Of a stretch of 64,000 bases of DNA, positions 21,546-34,812 are shown one piece after another. The first letter of the stretch is position 1; every line of letters begins with the position of its first letter. The DNA comes from Saccharum officinarum (taxonomy: Eukaryota; Streptophyta; Magnoliopsida; Poales; Poaceae). The stretch covers positions 63,711,853 through 63,775,852 of the forward strand of contig CM036225.1 in the NCBI GenBank assembly GCA_020631735.1. Direction: 5' to 3'. Below the pieces are notes generated by a model. That model had not been told where the DNA came from and ran no database searches. It saw only the letters and a list, made by a program, of their open reading frames with translations. Made by a program: the position numbers and the translations under genes.

Positions 21546-24500
21546 CAGATTGCAGGCGGGGCGGGTCGTGGACCGTCCACCAGCCACTAAGCTGGCCACC
21601 AAGCTTTAAAGCGGGCTTTGCGGGAGTCCGCCAGCTGCAACGCTATGGCCGCGAACGGCCAATGGGACTGGCGGACAAACGTTTCGAGCCCGCTAACGTC
21701 CGCAAGCACATATGCTAGCACATATGCAGACAGCTTTGTACATATCAATAATCAGCTTTGTACGTCAAAATTCGCTTACAGAGTGCAGCAAGCAGACAAG
21801 ATAGCAATCTAGAGAAAATGTCTATTACGGAGTACAGCTTTGTACCACTTTTCGTACAGCAAGCAGGTTGCAAATTCGCTTACAGTCAAAATGGAATTTA
21901 GTCTGTTATTACAGAGTGCAGGCATCACAAGGTAGCAGTCTAGCAGACAAGTTGTAATTTTTATTCCAACTGATCCTCTCCTTCACCTGTATCCACTGTT
22001 GTCTTGAAGTTAGAATGGCCTGAAATAAGAAAATGTCTATTAGCCATTAAGTATCAACTCAATGAAAATGTCTATTAACTTCATTGATCTATCATCTCCG
22101 GTCAATGAAGTGCTGATATTTACAACTTAAATTGCTTCAACATCAATAGGTTTCAAAACAGTAAGAGATCTAATTCAGTACTAGAGTACTATATAGACTC
22201 TGCCACTATGCTATTGATAATAAAAAGGAAGCCAGCCAGCCATCAATCTCTATTTTACTTGAATTCTTGAAATGCATGCATGAATGCTAGCTTTTGGTTT
22301 GTGCAGGTCGAGTGGCCAATGCCCAATAGTGCCCCCTCCATTATCTGATCAAGCAAAGCACAGTGAGTGATCCATAGCAGCACTGATCTCACTCAGCCCC
22401 TGTACTGCTGCTAGCTGTTTCTGGTTCTAGTTTATAGCAGTGCCGCAGGGTATAGTGCGCATGCATAATGCATTGTTGGGGTTTTATTGGTTAAATCAAC
22501 GTTGTCAGCTCACTGCACTAGCTAGCTAGATGTCGTATCTATAGTACTATCAATCATGTACTCCTATATGCAGCAAATGCAATAGATGGTGCTTCTCAAT
22601 TGTCTGGATGATTACAAGTTTGTTATGAGATCATGGCTGCTAACCAGAGTTTTTAGAATTGTTTGGATAGACTAAACTTATGGTTTTAGAAACTTATACA
22701 CATCAGCAACCTATACGAGCAGCGCACCACTCCGGCCGGCCGGCCTTGCAGCTAGTTAACTTGCTAGACAAATGTGCAGTCATCGTATCGTATCCAACCT
22801 AGATCGACCAGAGCAGCAAAGAAGACACGCCTAACTGCATGCAACCAGAACTAATTAACACATGGCAGGTACTACAAGAAGGTCAAGCAGCATCAGCTCA
22901 GAATCAATTTGAAACATCAGCGGACTACGTAATGGTCTGTCCATTCGAAGCATAGCAACCACAAATCCACAATTATTAAACTATGTGGAGATTTCTAAAC
23001 ATATTCACAGACTAACTTAGAAAAACAGTATTTGACATCAGAACAACTAGATACTGGATCAGATCATCTTGACTAAATTGGTGAATAGTAGGACCCCTTA
23101 TGGCTAGTTAAGCACAATTGAAAGAAGACATACCTTCCGCTCTTAGCCAATCTTGGAGACACACCAGCGCCTCTATATTCTTGCTTGTCAGCCGGCTCCT
23201 GTACTCACTAACAACTCTGCCTATAGTAGAAAATGCAGCTTCAGAGGCTACAGTTGATGCAGGTGCTGCAAATACATCTTTGGCCATACATGAAATTATA
23301 GGGTATTTAGCAAAATGCATCTTCCACCATTGCAGAACATCAAAGCTCTTTTGCCGAGGGAAAAGATCATGTTGGTAATACACATCAAGCTCATTTTTTG
23401 CTTTCCTCCTTCTCTGTTGTGTAAGGTGTTGTTCCCAATCTGCCCAGTCATCTTCGTCATTAGCAATCTCATCAATTTGTCTTGGCTGTGAGTTGTTTTC
23501 ATCAGGCAATGTTGGTGAATATGCAGCGAACAAATTCTTCATTGTTGTCTTCACTTGTTTAGTGTATATGGGACCTTTCTCACCAAAACCCGCAGCCAAG
23601 CGAAACACTACAAAATTGAACTTAAACCTAGGATCTAAAACAACCGGAACACAGATTTGCAGCAGAGATAGGTCCCAATACTTTTGAAACTTCTCTTTCA
23701 TCTTGACTGCCATTGCAGCAATGGAAGAATCTTTGTTTGAAGCCTCCTTTTCTAGTCTTTCTTTGACCTTCCAAAGGACATGGAAATAAAGGTTGGTTGT
23801 TGGGTACAGTGTACCTGAAACTGCATTTGTGCCATCATAGAAAATCTTGAATATGTCACAAAGTATGTATGCAAGTGCCCATTCTGGAGCTGATGGATTA
23901 TCTATGTAACTCATATCCTGTGAGTCTAAAGCTTCAAATGTTGTTCTATAATCCACTGCAGACTTTAGCATTAGGTAAGTAGAATTCCGACGAGTAGGTA
24001 CATCTAGAGGAGGACGCTTCTCACATGATATACCAGCTTGAACAATGATCTCCTCAAATCGCTCCTTACGAGCTTGTGAGCTTTTTATGTACTTAACACT
24101 GTCTCGAACGTGAGTAATAGCATTGTCAAGTATCTTAAATCCATCTTGGACGATGAGGTTCAAAACATGTGATGCACAACGCATGTGGAGAAGATCACCA
24201 TTTGCAACAACCAGCTTTCTGTCCAAAAGATTTTTCTTCAAGTAACCAACCATTTTGTTGTTGTTCTTTGCATTGTCTAGTGTAATACTGAAAAGTTTAT
24301 GCTCTAATTTCCAATCTTGTAAGCTTTTCAATAAAGCACTGAAAATTGTGAAACCATCATGTAGTGAAGCAACCATACCAAAGCTTATAATTCTTTTCTG
24401 CAATTTCCAATCATTGTCAATGAAATGACAGGTAACACATAAATAACCTGGATTTTATATTGATGTCCACATATCAGATGTTAGACAGACCTTCGAATCT

Positions 24501-27500
24501 GTATTCTTGATAATTTCTCGAAGGGATATCTTTTTCTCTTCATATGACCTCACCACATCCTCAATAACTGTAGTTCTAGAGACTATTCTGAATAGTGGGT
24601 TCAAAGTAGCAATGAATCTTCTAAATGGTGCATGATCAACTAAATTTAATGGTAACTCTTGTAGAACAATGAAGTTAACCATCGCTTCACGAGAGACTTC
24701 TTGGTCAAACTTTCAGTTTTTCAGAGTAATTGCATCAGGGGACAGAGAACCCGTAGTCATATTCCCAACCATCTCATTCATTCTAATGCGTTCTTTGCAT
24801 GTCTCTAAATGCCTACGACAAGTGCTTCTACCAGTCTCTCGGTTTGCAGGAAAGATAACCAAATAGTGAATGCATTTTGCTTGTACAATTAAATTTCCAT
24901 TGTAAATTGGCTCAAACTCTTTCCAAACAGAAGATCTAAGTTTGCGCCTTTTAGTTTTTCTTGACACATCTATTTCATAAGTGAGGAAGTATTGATCAGG
25001 ATAGGATTCAGATAACATCAAAAGTGAAAAAGACCAATAAATGTGAAGTACTAATACATAAAACATTTTTTTATCAATATAACTGATTAATATAAAACAG
25101 CAAGCTGCGAAAGATTGGCACATAACAAGAACTAGGCGTGAATTAAATTATAGCAGCATCCCATAAAATTCCTTTAATCTATGAACTAAGGCATGAGCAA
25201 TCACAGGAGTAAAGACAATGAATGGTTCACATCAAAGAAAACACAAGTTAAATCTAACCTGGGACAAGAGAATTGGAAGTATCCATTGTTGTATCATCAG
25301 AAGAAGCTGAAGATGAGGAAATTGTAGATGGTGATCTATTCATTTCATCTGATGGCAACCCAGTGCCTCTCACAGAAGGAGATCTCAACCTTGGTGACAA
25401 TAGGATCCTCTTTAGTTGGGGTGACCTCATAATTTGCACATGCGACCCAGGGGATTTCCTTCGCTTTTCTGTTGGGGGCTTTAGTGCATTCCTGCCGACC
25501 TATCAGCAAGAATTACTGGACAAAAGAGTAGTACTGGACATAGTACTAGACAGAAGAGTAGTACTGGACAGAACAGTAGTACTGATTAAATGAATATAAA
25601 CTCATTTTAAAGGGCTGCTTACACTGGTAGCTGAGATTCAATTTGTTGCAGGGGAAGCAACGCAGGATGAAGTTGCCCTCCATCTTGGGATCCACAGATT
25701 TGCTCTTCGTTAGTGGGTTGGAAGTGAAAACCCGGGGCACCTCCATAGGCTGGTGCAACTCCTGCTCCATTGATGAGTGCAATGTTAATTAAGCTAAAAA
25801 AATCCACTGAACAAAATCAATGTTATTAGTCAATTTAGCTACACAGCACACACACCGGGTTGATGAGGGCAGCGGATGACCCTGAATATGGTGATCTGTC
25901 CAATGTGGTTGATGATGGCCCATCCCTTATCATAGAAGGGGACCTCAGGTGTTTGGCTCCAGAGTGGCGTATCCTTGGTGATACTAGCACCCTGTTCAGT
26001 AGCGGGGACCTCACAAATTGCACGTGCAAAGCAGATGACTTCTTTTGCTTCTCTACTGGAGGCTTTGGAGCATTACGAGCAGATGGCTTCTGTTTCAACA
26101 GCAATGACTTCGTCACATCCACACTCCTTGAAGCTGCATGCTTACTCATTTGTTCCACTGCTTTATGGCCAATCAACTCTTCTCGCACAACCTCGAATGG
26201 TAGAGCCGCCATCTCGACACCAGCACATCTGGATAGAATAGCAGAATACAATAATATGTTAGGCCAAGATAAGTTGGAAATAGAGAAGCAACAGTAAATT
26301 GATAAAAAAGACTAATTGTTCAGGGATAAGATGTTTGAAACGTATATATAAAGAACAAACAGCGTGAACAGGGCAACTAAAAATGGTGTAAATTTAAGTT
26401 CACTCAGGTGTTGACTCGCCAAATATAGCTACACGCTCCTAGCTACTATATCACCAAAGTAATTAAGTGATTTAACAAATGCATCATCCGACATTTTGGC
26501 ACTAGGCACTAGCAGACAAATAATTTGGAATATCTATCACTATTCTTTACAATAGCACACATTATTTATTTCTGAAGAATAAAGCACACGTTGATTTCTA
26601 GAGAGGATAATGGAGCACTAGTACTAGACTACTAGTATGCACACGCTGGAGCATATATTAGTAATTCTACACAGAAGAGAATGGAGCACTAGTCCACAGC
26701 TGTTAAAGCATATATCAACTGATTTCTACATATGAGAATGGACGGCTAGTACTAGTACGCAATACGCACATGCGAGCATCAGAGATCCTGTGAGCACCTA
26801 TTATCTTGTTGGGCAAACAAATTTTGATAATGGGTAAGAATTTGGAATCTGCAGGCTAAATATAGCTAGAAAAACAAACACACATAATGGCCGGTCATTC
26901 ACAACAGAATAGAATGCAGGCATATACAAGTTCAGAATAGGGGAAGCTAAAGAGAAGTGCAAACCATCCCAGAATCATTGCTATATCTGAATCAGTAATC
27001 ATCTGTTGTGCAATTCATGCTTTGCCGCAGGCCCGCAAAACACAGAAAAAGAGTCTGCATTCACACATAATATGTGATCGAACATGGACAGAAATCAGGA
27101 ATGAAACTCAAGGAGTTTCAATAGTACTAGTACATAATCAATGCCTCAAGGGAGGACTCGGGTGGGCATTCTGCATGATGCAAGAAGGCCAATTACTTCA
27201 TCACGTATTTTGTGTTATGCCATAAAGCCAAGAGAGCCACTAAGCATTTTAGACATATGAATCACTAAGCATCTGTTGTACTACTAGCTGGCAACGAAAT
27301 GTACGCGAGCTACAAAATTCAGCTTCAGTGCAAATTCATGACAACTAATTTTGCACGACGAGGAAGGGGGTCAAGCAAAGCCTTACCCATACGAGGAAGT
27401 CACACTCGCCACCAGCCGCCCCGATCCCGTAGAAGCCGGTGCTTGGATCTTGGAGGCTTCATGGCCCCCATTCTCTCCTGCCTCCTCTTGCTCTTCCATG

Positions 27501-27846
27501 GACAAGCGCGAACCGAGGGCAAGGTTTCCGCCGCCTGCCACGGTCGGAACCGGCGTACCCATCTGCGCCGAAGGTCAGTATGAGAGTTGTAGAACTGGAA
27601 GATGGCGACCGGAGGAGGGCGACACCCAATGACGGCGACAGCAATAGGGTTCGGGAGGTGCGATTGTTGACGGCGACGCAACGTTGCGGGTTCTTTGCGG
27701 GCTCTGCGTTTTGTCCAATGGGCTTCGTGGGTTAAACGACATTGGGCCACAAAGATACTGTGGCTAGGCCACAACAACCACGAAGCCGAAGTTTGCGGGG
27801 CGGGCGTGCGGCTTGCGGTAAGAGCCCGCCCCGCCTGCAATTTGAT
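21546..27846 (-). mobile_element. Complete 6.3-kb hAT transposon
   Basis: Both ends carry ATTGCAGGCGGGGCGGG in inverted orientation (left from about 21549, right ending about 27841). They sit just inside an exact 8-bp direct repeat GTGGAGGT at 21538-21545 and 27847-27854. GC-rich subterminal regions flank a five-exon transposase gene on the minus strand (23108-27562). The 8-bp target duplication, CA-type ends and BED/hAT-C transposase together define a hAT element. The first bases after the target repeats differ slightly between ends, so termini are known to within a few bases. The element is structurally whole but its gene has two stops. Confidence 0.88.
23108..27562 (-). pseudogene. hAT transposase (BED zinc finger, RICESLEEPER-like), five exons, two in-frame stops
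   Basis: Inferred minus-strand exons: 27562-27387, 26228-25854, 25793-25623, 25491-25259 and 24969-23108, all phase-compatible (about 938 codons). The exon 2/3 junction is the least certain. Exon 1 starts MGTPVPTVAGGGN. The last exon holds a BED finger (KEFEP...AKCIHYLVIF...RRHLETC) and an RNase-H-like catalytic region with TSDMW and SITLDNAKNN. It ends with the hAT dimerisation domain (DVLQWWKMHFAKYPIISCMAKDVFA, then ASEAAFSTIGRV). Two stops interrupt the last exon: TGA at 24715-24713 and TAA at 24457-24455. The second BED cysteine is Tyr. Exons 2 and 4 encode related Ser/Pro-rich modules. The function would be cut-and-paste transposition; this copy is unlikely to be active. Confidence 0.85.
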
Positions 27847-27942
27847 GTGGAGGTACACAACAGCCGGCCGGGACGGTGGATCTGTTTAGTCTTAGCAGCT
27901 GTACTGTTCCCTCTTGTATTATACTAGTTTTAGGGTATGTAT

Positions 27943-27943
27943 C

Positions 27944-28039
<96 letters not shown>
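27943..28039. repeat. (TAA)n microsatellite
   Basis: About 30 uninterrupted TAA/ATA units just 5' of the long-LTR retroelement (42 bp before its left LTR). It explains the poly-Ile ORFs on both strands. Confidence 0.98.
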
Positions 28040-28081
28040 CTGCCCCAGCCTGTTTCTTTCTGAATAAGGTATGCATGTACC

Positions 28082-31000
28082 TGTAACACCCCTGGTGTTA
28101 CGTATGGCCTGTAGCGCTAAGCATGCAACTATTAACGTGTTAAAGGAAAAGTAATAAAATAGGTGCAGCAATTAAACTTGGTTGTTTTGCTAATTGCTTG
28201 TTTGGGTATTAGTTAATTTATTAAAACACTTCTAATTTTCCTAGCATAAAAATGCTTGTGCGAGTCTCAACTTTGTAGCATGTGAACCTAACTAAACATA
28301 GGGTTAAGTTAATTATGACTGAAGAGCATAAATAGGTATACAAACTTAAATTATGCTAAAATGTATTTTTGGGTACATACATATATATTTTTATCTCTTC
28401 TATGTATATATAATTGTTTGTATAGTGGACGGTTTGCTTTCTAAATAAAGAATCAATAATAAAATAAAATAAAATAAAACACGACACACTCACACACGTA
28501 CGACACCACTCGCTGCTTGCACGTTGCACCACATGTTGTTGTCGTATAGAGGGGGAGAGTGCGGCAGGGCTGCAGCTCAGCTGGTGGCTCCTGCGTGCCA
28601 TTTTTGTTGACCGAGCAGGCATGCTGAGAGAGAGAGCGCATGTGACCAGGACCAGCCTAGAATAGTACTAGAGAAATTGCTTACTAATTTTCTTCGAGTC
28701 CCACGCTGCTCTTGCTGGCCTCGTGCTAAGGGTGAATGATTTGACCTGTTCTTAGTCTAGTCTACATTTCGTTGGGTTGCCTGGGAAGTTAATGCTTGGG
28801 TAGGTACATAGCTGGAAATTCCGGTTCCTACTTGCATCATGCGGCACACCCTTGATTTTAAGAAAACATAAGTGCCTTTTTTTGTACAACAAGCACGATC
28901 TTGAACAAAACTAGAAACTAGACACCATCCTATTTTTGCTTTTTCGTTTTAGACTACACCAGTCTACTACACACACCTTCGATTTTACTTTATTAGAATA
29001 TATATGTCGATAAAAGTATAAAACTTACAATTGCTTGAAAGCACATTACACGAACAATTTTTTTATGTGACAAATTTTAATGCTTACATGTACTTTCGTG
29101 GTCTTGGTTTTTAAGTTGTAAAGTATCCAAGCAAATATTCTCTATCCAAGTATGTAGGGTATATTTTATTTTGGCAGGCTGTTCAAAACTGGACTTTTTT
29201 TTACCGGGATGGAAAACTAGACTTTGATCATTCTTTTCTCGCAATACTGTAAATACAGCAAGAGAGAAGTGAGAGAACAGTGCATGCATGGACTAAGAAA
29301 AACGTCGGCAACTTTCTCTTGGTCTTGGTCTTGATGGAAATTGTGCTTCCAGCATGAGACAGCTAGTCATAAAGGAGAAAGGGGAGAGTGTGCGTGACGT
29401 TCAATTTATTTCCTTGCTATGAATAGAGGGAGAGGGCACAGGCCGCGGGCATACAGACTTGACCGACTCAGTCTCTTGTCTTGTCCCAAATTTTAATGGA
29501 CAGCGACGCAGTTGGTTGCCGTGGCCGAAATTTTTGACCGGGCACCGGCAGCTGAGCAGTCGTGCATCCATGTAGCCTGTGTGCGCTCTTTAAGACCACC
29601 AGCAGCCGAGCAATCCAAGCCATGGTAGACCCTATCTTCCTCGTCTCCGACCCCGCCCGGCACCCCGGCGTTCTCGCCTCTTCACCTCGGCACGCTTGCG
29701 CACTGCCGCAGCATTCCGGCGCGGCCACGCTTCGTTGTTTCCGCAAGCCTGCAGCTAGCGGCGACCACATGCGAGTCCATCTCTGCCTACCTGCTGTCAC
29801 GGCTAATTTCGAACTCATTCTTCCGTCTTTTAATATTTTGTTTATGCATATTTGACTTAGACAAGCATATTACGTTTGCATACTATTTAGGAACGATGGT
29901 AAACCGATGGATCAACTAAGGTTGTCAGTGTCACGCGAGGATATGGTGTAACGGTGACTCGGTCCTGAAGGTGATGGTGGACGTATATTGAAGGCAAAGC
30001 AATACTAACTTAGTAGCATACGAAATACCCAGGCAAGCCCCGGTGCATAACCTCTATTATGTTGCACTTTATTTATGCCTGTGCATTAAGTTTTAAGGAG
30101 TTGAATGAAACCCACTTGCATATATATTTTCTTATCCTATGAGTCTTACTAGTATGATAGAATCGTGTAGCGTGCTATGCTATAGGACTCCGGTAGAAGT
30201 CGAGTGATTGCTTGTCACTCGCGAGAGATAGGAAATATATTATTGTTACTATTATCATATTACTATCCCATGGAATAAATATGTATAATAATTGGAGACT
30301 GGGCGGAACGGGCTTGGATGGACTTGAACCTGGTTGGGCAACAGAGCGGGGCTCTGGTTACATTTGTTCTGCCTGTGTCAATTAAGGACCGTTCGTTGCA
30401 TTGGATTCTATAGTCAGGTCACAGACCTCCTTATCCCGAGCATATACTAGCGGATGGGGCCTAGAAAGACTTGTTATTCTCTTGTCATGGGTTCCGGCTC
30501 CATCCGGACCAACTGAAGGTGGATTATATATGGGTATTAGGAGGTCTAAGCACTGCGAGAGGGCGGGGGCTTGGAGTCCCAGTATGGACGGGGACTCAGT
30601 TCTCTTGACAGGAGGATAATGGGTTGGTCCCGTTTGTACCTCGGTACGGGCGGGGCGTGTGTTTTTCGGGGTACCCAGCTGGGCTACATTGATTCGCGAA
30701 TCGCCGTCAATTTAATGGTCCAACATGACTATAATCTGGCATCGTAGCAAAAACTATGAAAGATGGTAAAATGGTTCTGATTGCTTACCCCTGCTTGAAA
30801 GTAGTCTTGGTGCTTACATAGAATGATCGAATAATGAACTAACGATGACTGCTAATAAAAAGAAATATAAGGATGCATATTTAGTAATGCTTCTTGCAGA
30901 TGCAATAAACCCACAAGCCAGAAAGCCTTGCATAATCCTTAGAGTCTTTTCTTTTCTCCTGACGGGTAAGTCTTGCGGAGTACAATTGAGTACTCAGGGT

Positions 31001-31492
31001 TTGTTCTACCCCGTTGTAGATGATAGGTTTTTGAAGCTGACACTTGTGTGTGGAAACTTTCTGGTGGGCTCAGCGAGGATTTTCTTTACGTGCGGACGTA
31101 GAGTTTATTTAAATTCCCACCTAAAATGTTTTCAAAGGAAATAAAACTTATAACCTGTGATTATTACATGTATTTAAATGTTCATCGTGATAATATTTAA
31201 CTCATCATTAAATGATTTTATTTCCGCTGAAACTCTGATAACATTTTATATTCCGCTGTTATAATCAAATAATGAATTACTCTGATGTTGTAATAAAAGT
31301 GATGTAAGAAATGACAAAGATGTTGTAAGCTTTATCTCTCATCTATTATCCTGATGAAAAATGTGGATTTTCGAGTTCTCCCTCGGGTGTGCTCGATGGA
31401 ATTGCGGAGTTTAGTGCGCTCCCTTGGGTACTTAGTGTCTAATGGAAGACAAGTACTCTTGGGAGGGCATTAGATTAGACGGTTCTGCCACA
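28082..31492 (+). repeat. 5' LTR of the long-LTR element
   Basis: 3411 bp, TG...CA bounded, with a GC-richer block at about 29480-29800 and an AAATAAAATAAAATAAAA run near 28477. The motif GACGGGTAAGTC near 30961 recurs (inverted) in the solo LTR at 58134-62247, so the two are distant relatives. ORFs seen here occur in both LTRs and have no domain. Confidence 0.93.
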
Positions 31493-32137
31493 GGTGGTAT
31501 CTGAGCATAAATGAGGAAATAAAGCTTCAAAACCCTTTTCTAAATTAAAATTTGACAACACATTTTTACAAAAAGTTAGGGCGTTTGCATACGAGCTTAT
31601 ATAAGTAGCCCTATTACTATAGTTAAGTATTTAGAATAGGTTTAAATAGGCTTTTCGTTCAGGGAACTAACTTGTGCGTAGTATGTGGTCTTAAAGTCAG
31701 ACGCGCTGTTACTCTATAGTCGTCGTGCCTATATTGCTTGCAGGTGCCCTGTTCGTAGGTACCACGCGTTCTTGTTCTAGAGTGACTGTTGTACTATGGC
31801 TTCGTGCATCGCGTTCGCTCGTGATTCTCGCCTGTCGGGGCTTACATTTTTTGCACTCCTTTCTGCACCCTTGTCGGACCTCTACCCTGCAACCATGCTA
31901 GTCTTTATGGCCTCGGACACCGCTCGCCTCGTTGCGTAAAAATCCTGCTATTTTACTTTACTGATCCTCGTGCATGGCTCGAGGGTGATTTGCGCCAGGA
32001 CCACTGGCCGCTCTGCCTTTTTAATTGGGCAAGCCCAGCCACTTGGTGTCACCACTCGGTGCATTCTAGCTCGCTTAGCCCTTTTCTTTTGAGCAAGTTT
32101 CTCCTCAAGCCTTCCTTGCAACCCCCACCCACCTAGG

Positions 32138-33037
32138 ATGGCAGGAGTCTGGGTTAGCAGCTACTGCCTGAACACTGAGGGTTTTCCCAAAATGTTGTAT
32201 GCCACCCTGCAAAAGCTCAGAGTCAAGGATCGTCCCGAGTATGAGGGCCGTGAGTACATGAAGCATGGCACTGAGTGATGTCAGGTCACCGTCTACATTA
32301 GCAAGAGTGAGGAGTTCTCCGACATCACTGAAGCTTGGAATGTGACCGCAACCGGGTTTCGCTTCGGCGACACCTACCAGGTTGTGGCCCGTAAAGCCTT
32401 GTGGCATCTGTGCCAGATCTATGAGCAGCCCATTGCTCATACCCCCATGCGGTTCTTTCCACCTTTGGATAAGAATCGGCGGGTATGGAGGGCTCGCATG
32501 GAGGCCTTGCAGGGTCGGGACGTGCAAGAGGACAACTCGACCGTGGTGCACCTGACCACGTACTTGCTTGCCTTGGATGAGCAGTACGACCAGCAGGCCT
32601 CGGAACTGAGGGAGTGTCTCCGCCGAGCTGAGGAAGCCAAGATCTTCTCCAGGATGCTCGAAGTGCAGCTTGCTGAAGCCCACGCCAATGTAGCAGCTGC
32701 GGAGAGTCGAGAGACTGCCATGGTGGAAGCACTCAAGGTGGATGAAGAGCGACATGCCCAGGAGCTGGAGGACGCCTATCTCGTCACCAGGGCCAAGCGT
32801 AGGACGCTGGCCACGGAAAGGCAGGAACCCTTGATCTTGGAGGGAATCCCTGTCCATCCGCTGGAGAGAAGGAGAACTGGTATTGCAGCGCCTCCACCCA
32901 CGGAAGCCTCGGAAGTAGAGTCATTGCCTCTCCTCACCCAGCCACCACCACAAGAAGGAGCAGATCCACAACCTAGTGCGGCAGAAGAACCCCAAGAGCC
33001 CAGGAATGAAGCAGTTTGGGCCAACAAAGTAGATTAG
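32138..33037 (+). pseudogene. Orphan ORF of the long-LTR element, one internal TGA
   Basis: One frame is open from ATG 32138 to TAG 33035-33037 (300 codons including the terminal stop) except for TGA at 32276-32278. Before the stop it reads MAGVWVSSYCLNTEGFPKML. After it come ATGFRFGDTYQVVARKAL and a long Ala/Glu-rich coiled coil (about residues 150-220, LRECLRRAEEAKIFSRML). A Pro-rich tail closes it. It has no zinc knuckle, protease or polymerase motif. I recall similar unclassified ORFs in grass retroelements but know no function. A gag-like or accessory role is inference. The single stop suggests recent loss or a site of readthrough. Confidence 0.6.
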
Positions 33038-34812
33038 TTGTCCTAGGAGAGATGTAACCGTCGCTAGTAGTGTTTTTCATCGCTGTCCTCTAGTGTTGTA
33101 AACTTTTCGTTGTCTTTCGTTCATCGTTGTTAAGACCGCCTGGTTGTACGTTCCAAGCGATGTGTCGAGTGTGGGAGAGTGAATGCCTGTATGTTGCACC
33201 CATGTAAGGCCGTTGGTAATGAGTATTTGCTTTATCCATTGTGTTTGTTATGTCGTTTTTCCTTTAGGCCTCGTTCGAATTGCTTAGGATTCTTGAGACG
33301 ACAACAAGCAGATTAATCGTGTTTGGATGACAGAGGACACTGTATCACTAATTGTGGATGACCTAGCAGAGCACTTGAATTCACTTGACTTAAATCCGCC
33401 TTGGGATTTACTTTACTTGTTCCTTGTTTTGAAAGCAACCCTTGTTCTTAAATCCTCTCTTGCAATACTTTTATGATTCTATGGTCTACGACCCCACTGC
33501 CTTTACTACGAGTAAGTTGGTAATAGTTGCCTGGTTAATAGCTAATGGTGCTGCGACGGAACCAAGGGCCACCGGTGGATCGCGGCCACATGGTTGTGCC
33601 GCTTGGCGCGCGCTGGTATCAAGGTTGTTGATTGAGCCCTTTTACCAAGTTACACCGCAGTACCGTTTTTGTTACCAATATTCTCCTTGGTAAAAATATT
33701 ATGGTGTTCAAACGGGAAATCCATAACGAGTTGATGTAGCGGTGCTCTACCCAAGTAACAGGGGTAACACAATTTTTGAAGAAATTAAAAGAAGAAAGAG
33801 AAAAGCAACTGGAAAGTTAGCCCGCACGTAGGTCAGAGAAATTGCATCGCCCGACTTGACGTCATTCCTGTGACCGGTTTGGTCACGCTACGCATGCCGG
33901 GTCGTTATCACTGCGTGCCCTGTGGATGCCGTCTATGGTGGGGCCCGTGTGTGCCGCACTCGCCTCGTCGTGTCACACAGTACGCCCTCTGTTCCCGGCA
34001 CCCGTGTCGACTCTCAATTTTCGCCCTCGTCCCCATACCGGACCCCCTCTTTCTTTTCCTTTGGGGCCCCGTTGCTTGCACGCCTCTTGGTCGAGCGAAC
34101 CTCGTCCCCTCCTTTCTCCTTTGCCCCACTCAAGCTTGCACAGGGAGCGCACCATGGCTGACGCTCTCCCCACCTCGTGATCCCCCAGTGATTCCCCTCT
34201 ACGCCACCCCACTCCCGGTGCACTGCACCACCACCTCCGTCCACCAATCTTTTATAATGCCACATTGCTTGCCTCTCCTCCATTCCACCCCCAGACCTGA
34301 AGTAGGGCTCGTAAAATCAATCCCCGCTGTCCGTGCTTGGGTGGGAGAAGCTCGAGAAGCAGTCAGGAAGAAAGTGGTTGGAGGCAGGGCTACGAGATTC
34401 AGCCATTGCTTGCAGATCTAGGATCGCTAGTCAGAGGTGATGGTGTAACTCGAGAAGAAGGGATCTGGTTTTCGTCAAAGAAGTTCAAGATTCACCTCTG
34501 GTTAGTTAGGTTTTGGGCTTCACAATGATCTATTTACCAGTCTCTAATTTCTAGCTTTGTTGGGCATACGCCATGTTCTGGATAATCGTTTTCCTTTTAC
34601 TTTTTCATTGTCCCCGTCTTCATCGATTTCTAGAGAGGTTGTGAGTTGTATCAGATTTATTCTTAGCCGAGTTATTTCTAGATCCTGGAGTAGCTAGTGT
34701 TGGAAGTCGTGTAACCTCCTATATAAGCTCAAATCTGTGAACTGTAATCGCGTTTCCCTCTTTTGATTCTTATTCTGAATCTCGGGACGAGATTCTTTTA
34801 AGGGGGGAAGGT
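33038..34812 (+). other. Non-coding interior of the long-LTR element and polypurine tract
   Basis: No coding sequence is supported. A 183-codon ORF at 33870-34421 overlaps others in several frames and has no domain. The stretch ends in TTTTAAGGGGGGAAGGT, the polypurine tract that primes plus-strand synthesis, immediately before the 3' LTR. Confidence 0.75.

Noticed and set aside
27400..28171. ORFs near the hAT 5' end, including a poly-Ile ORF
   Set aside because: The poly-Ile run is the (TAA)n array; the others are frames overlapping transposase exon 1 and the terminal repeat.
29468..29855. Overlapping ORFs in the 5' LTR, also in the 3' LTR
   Set aside because: Duplicated only because LTRs are duplicated; no domain.
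32105..32857. 250-codon minus-strand ORF
   Set aside because: Antisense shadow of the orphan ORF, whose plus frame has coiled-coil and Pro-rich structure.
33870..34421. 183-codon ORF before the 3' LTR
   Set aside because: Pro/Leu-rich, overlaps several other open frames, no homology seen.
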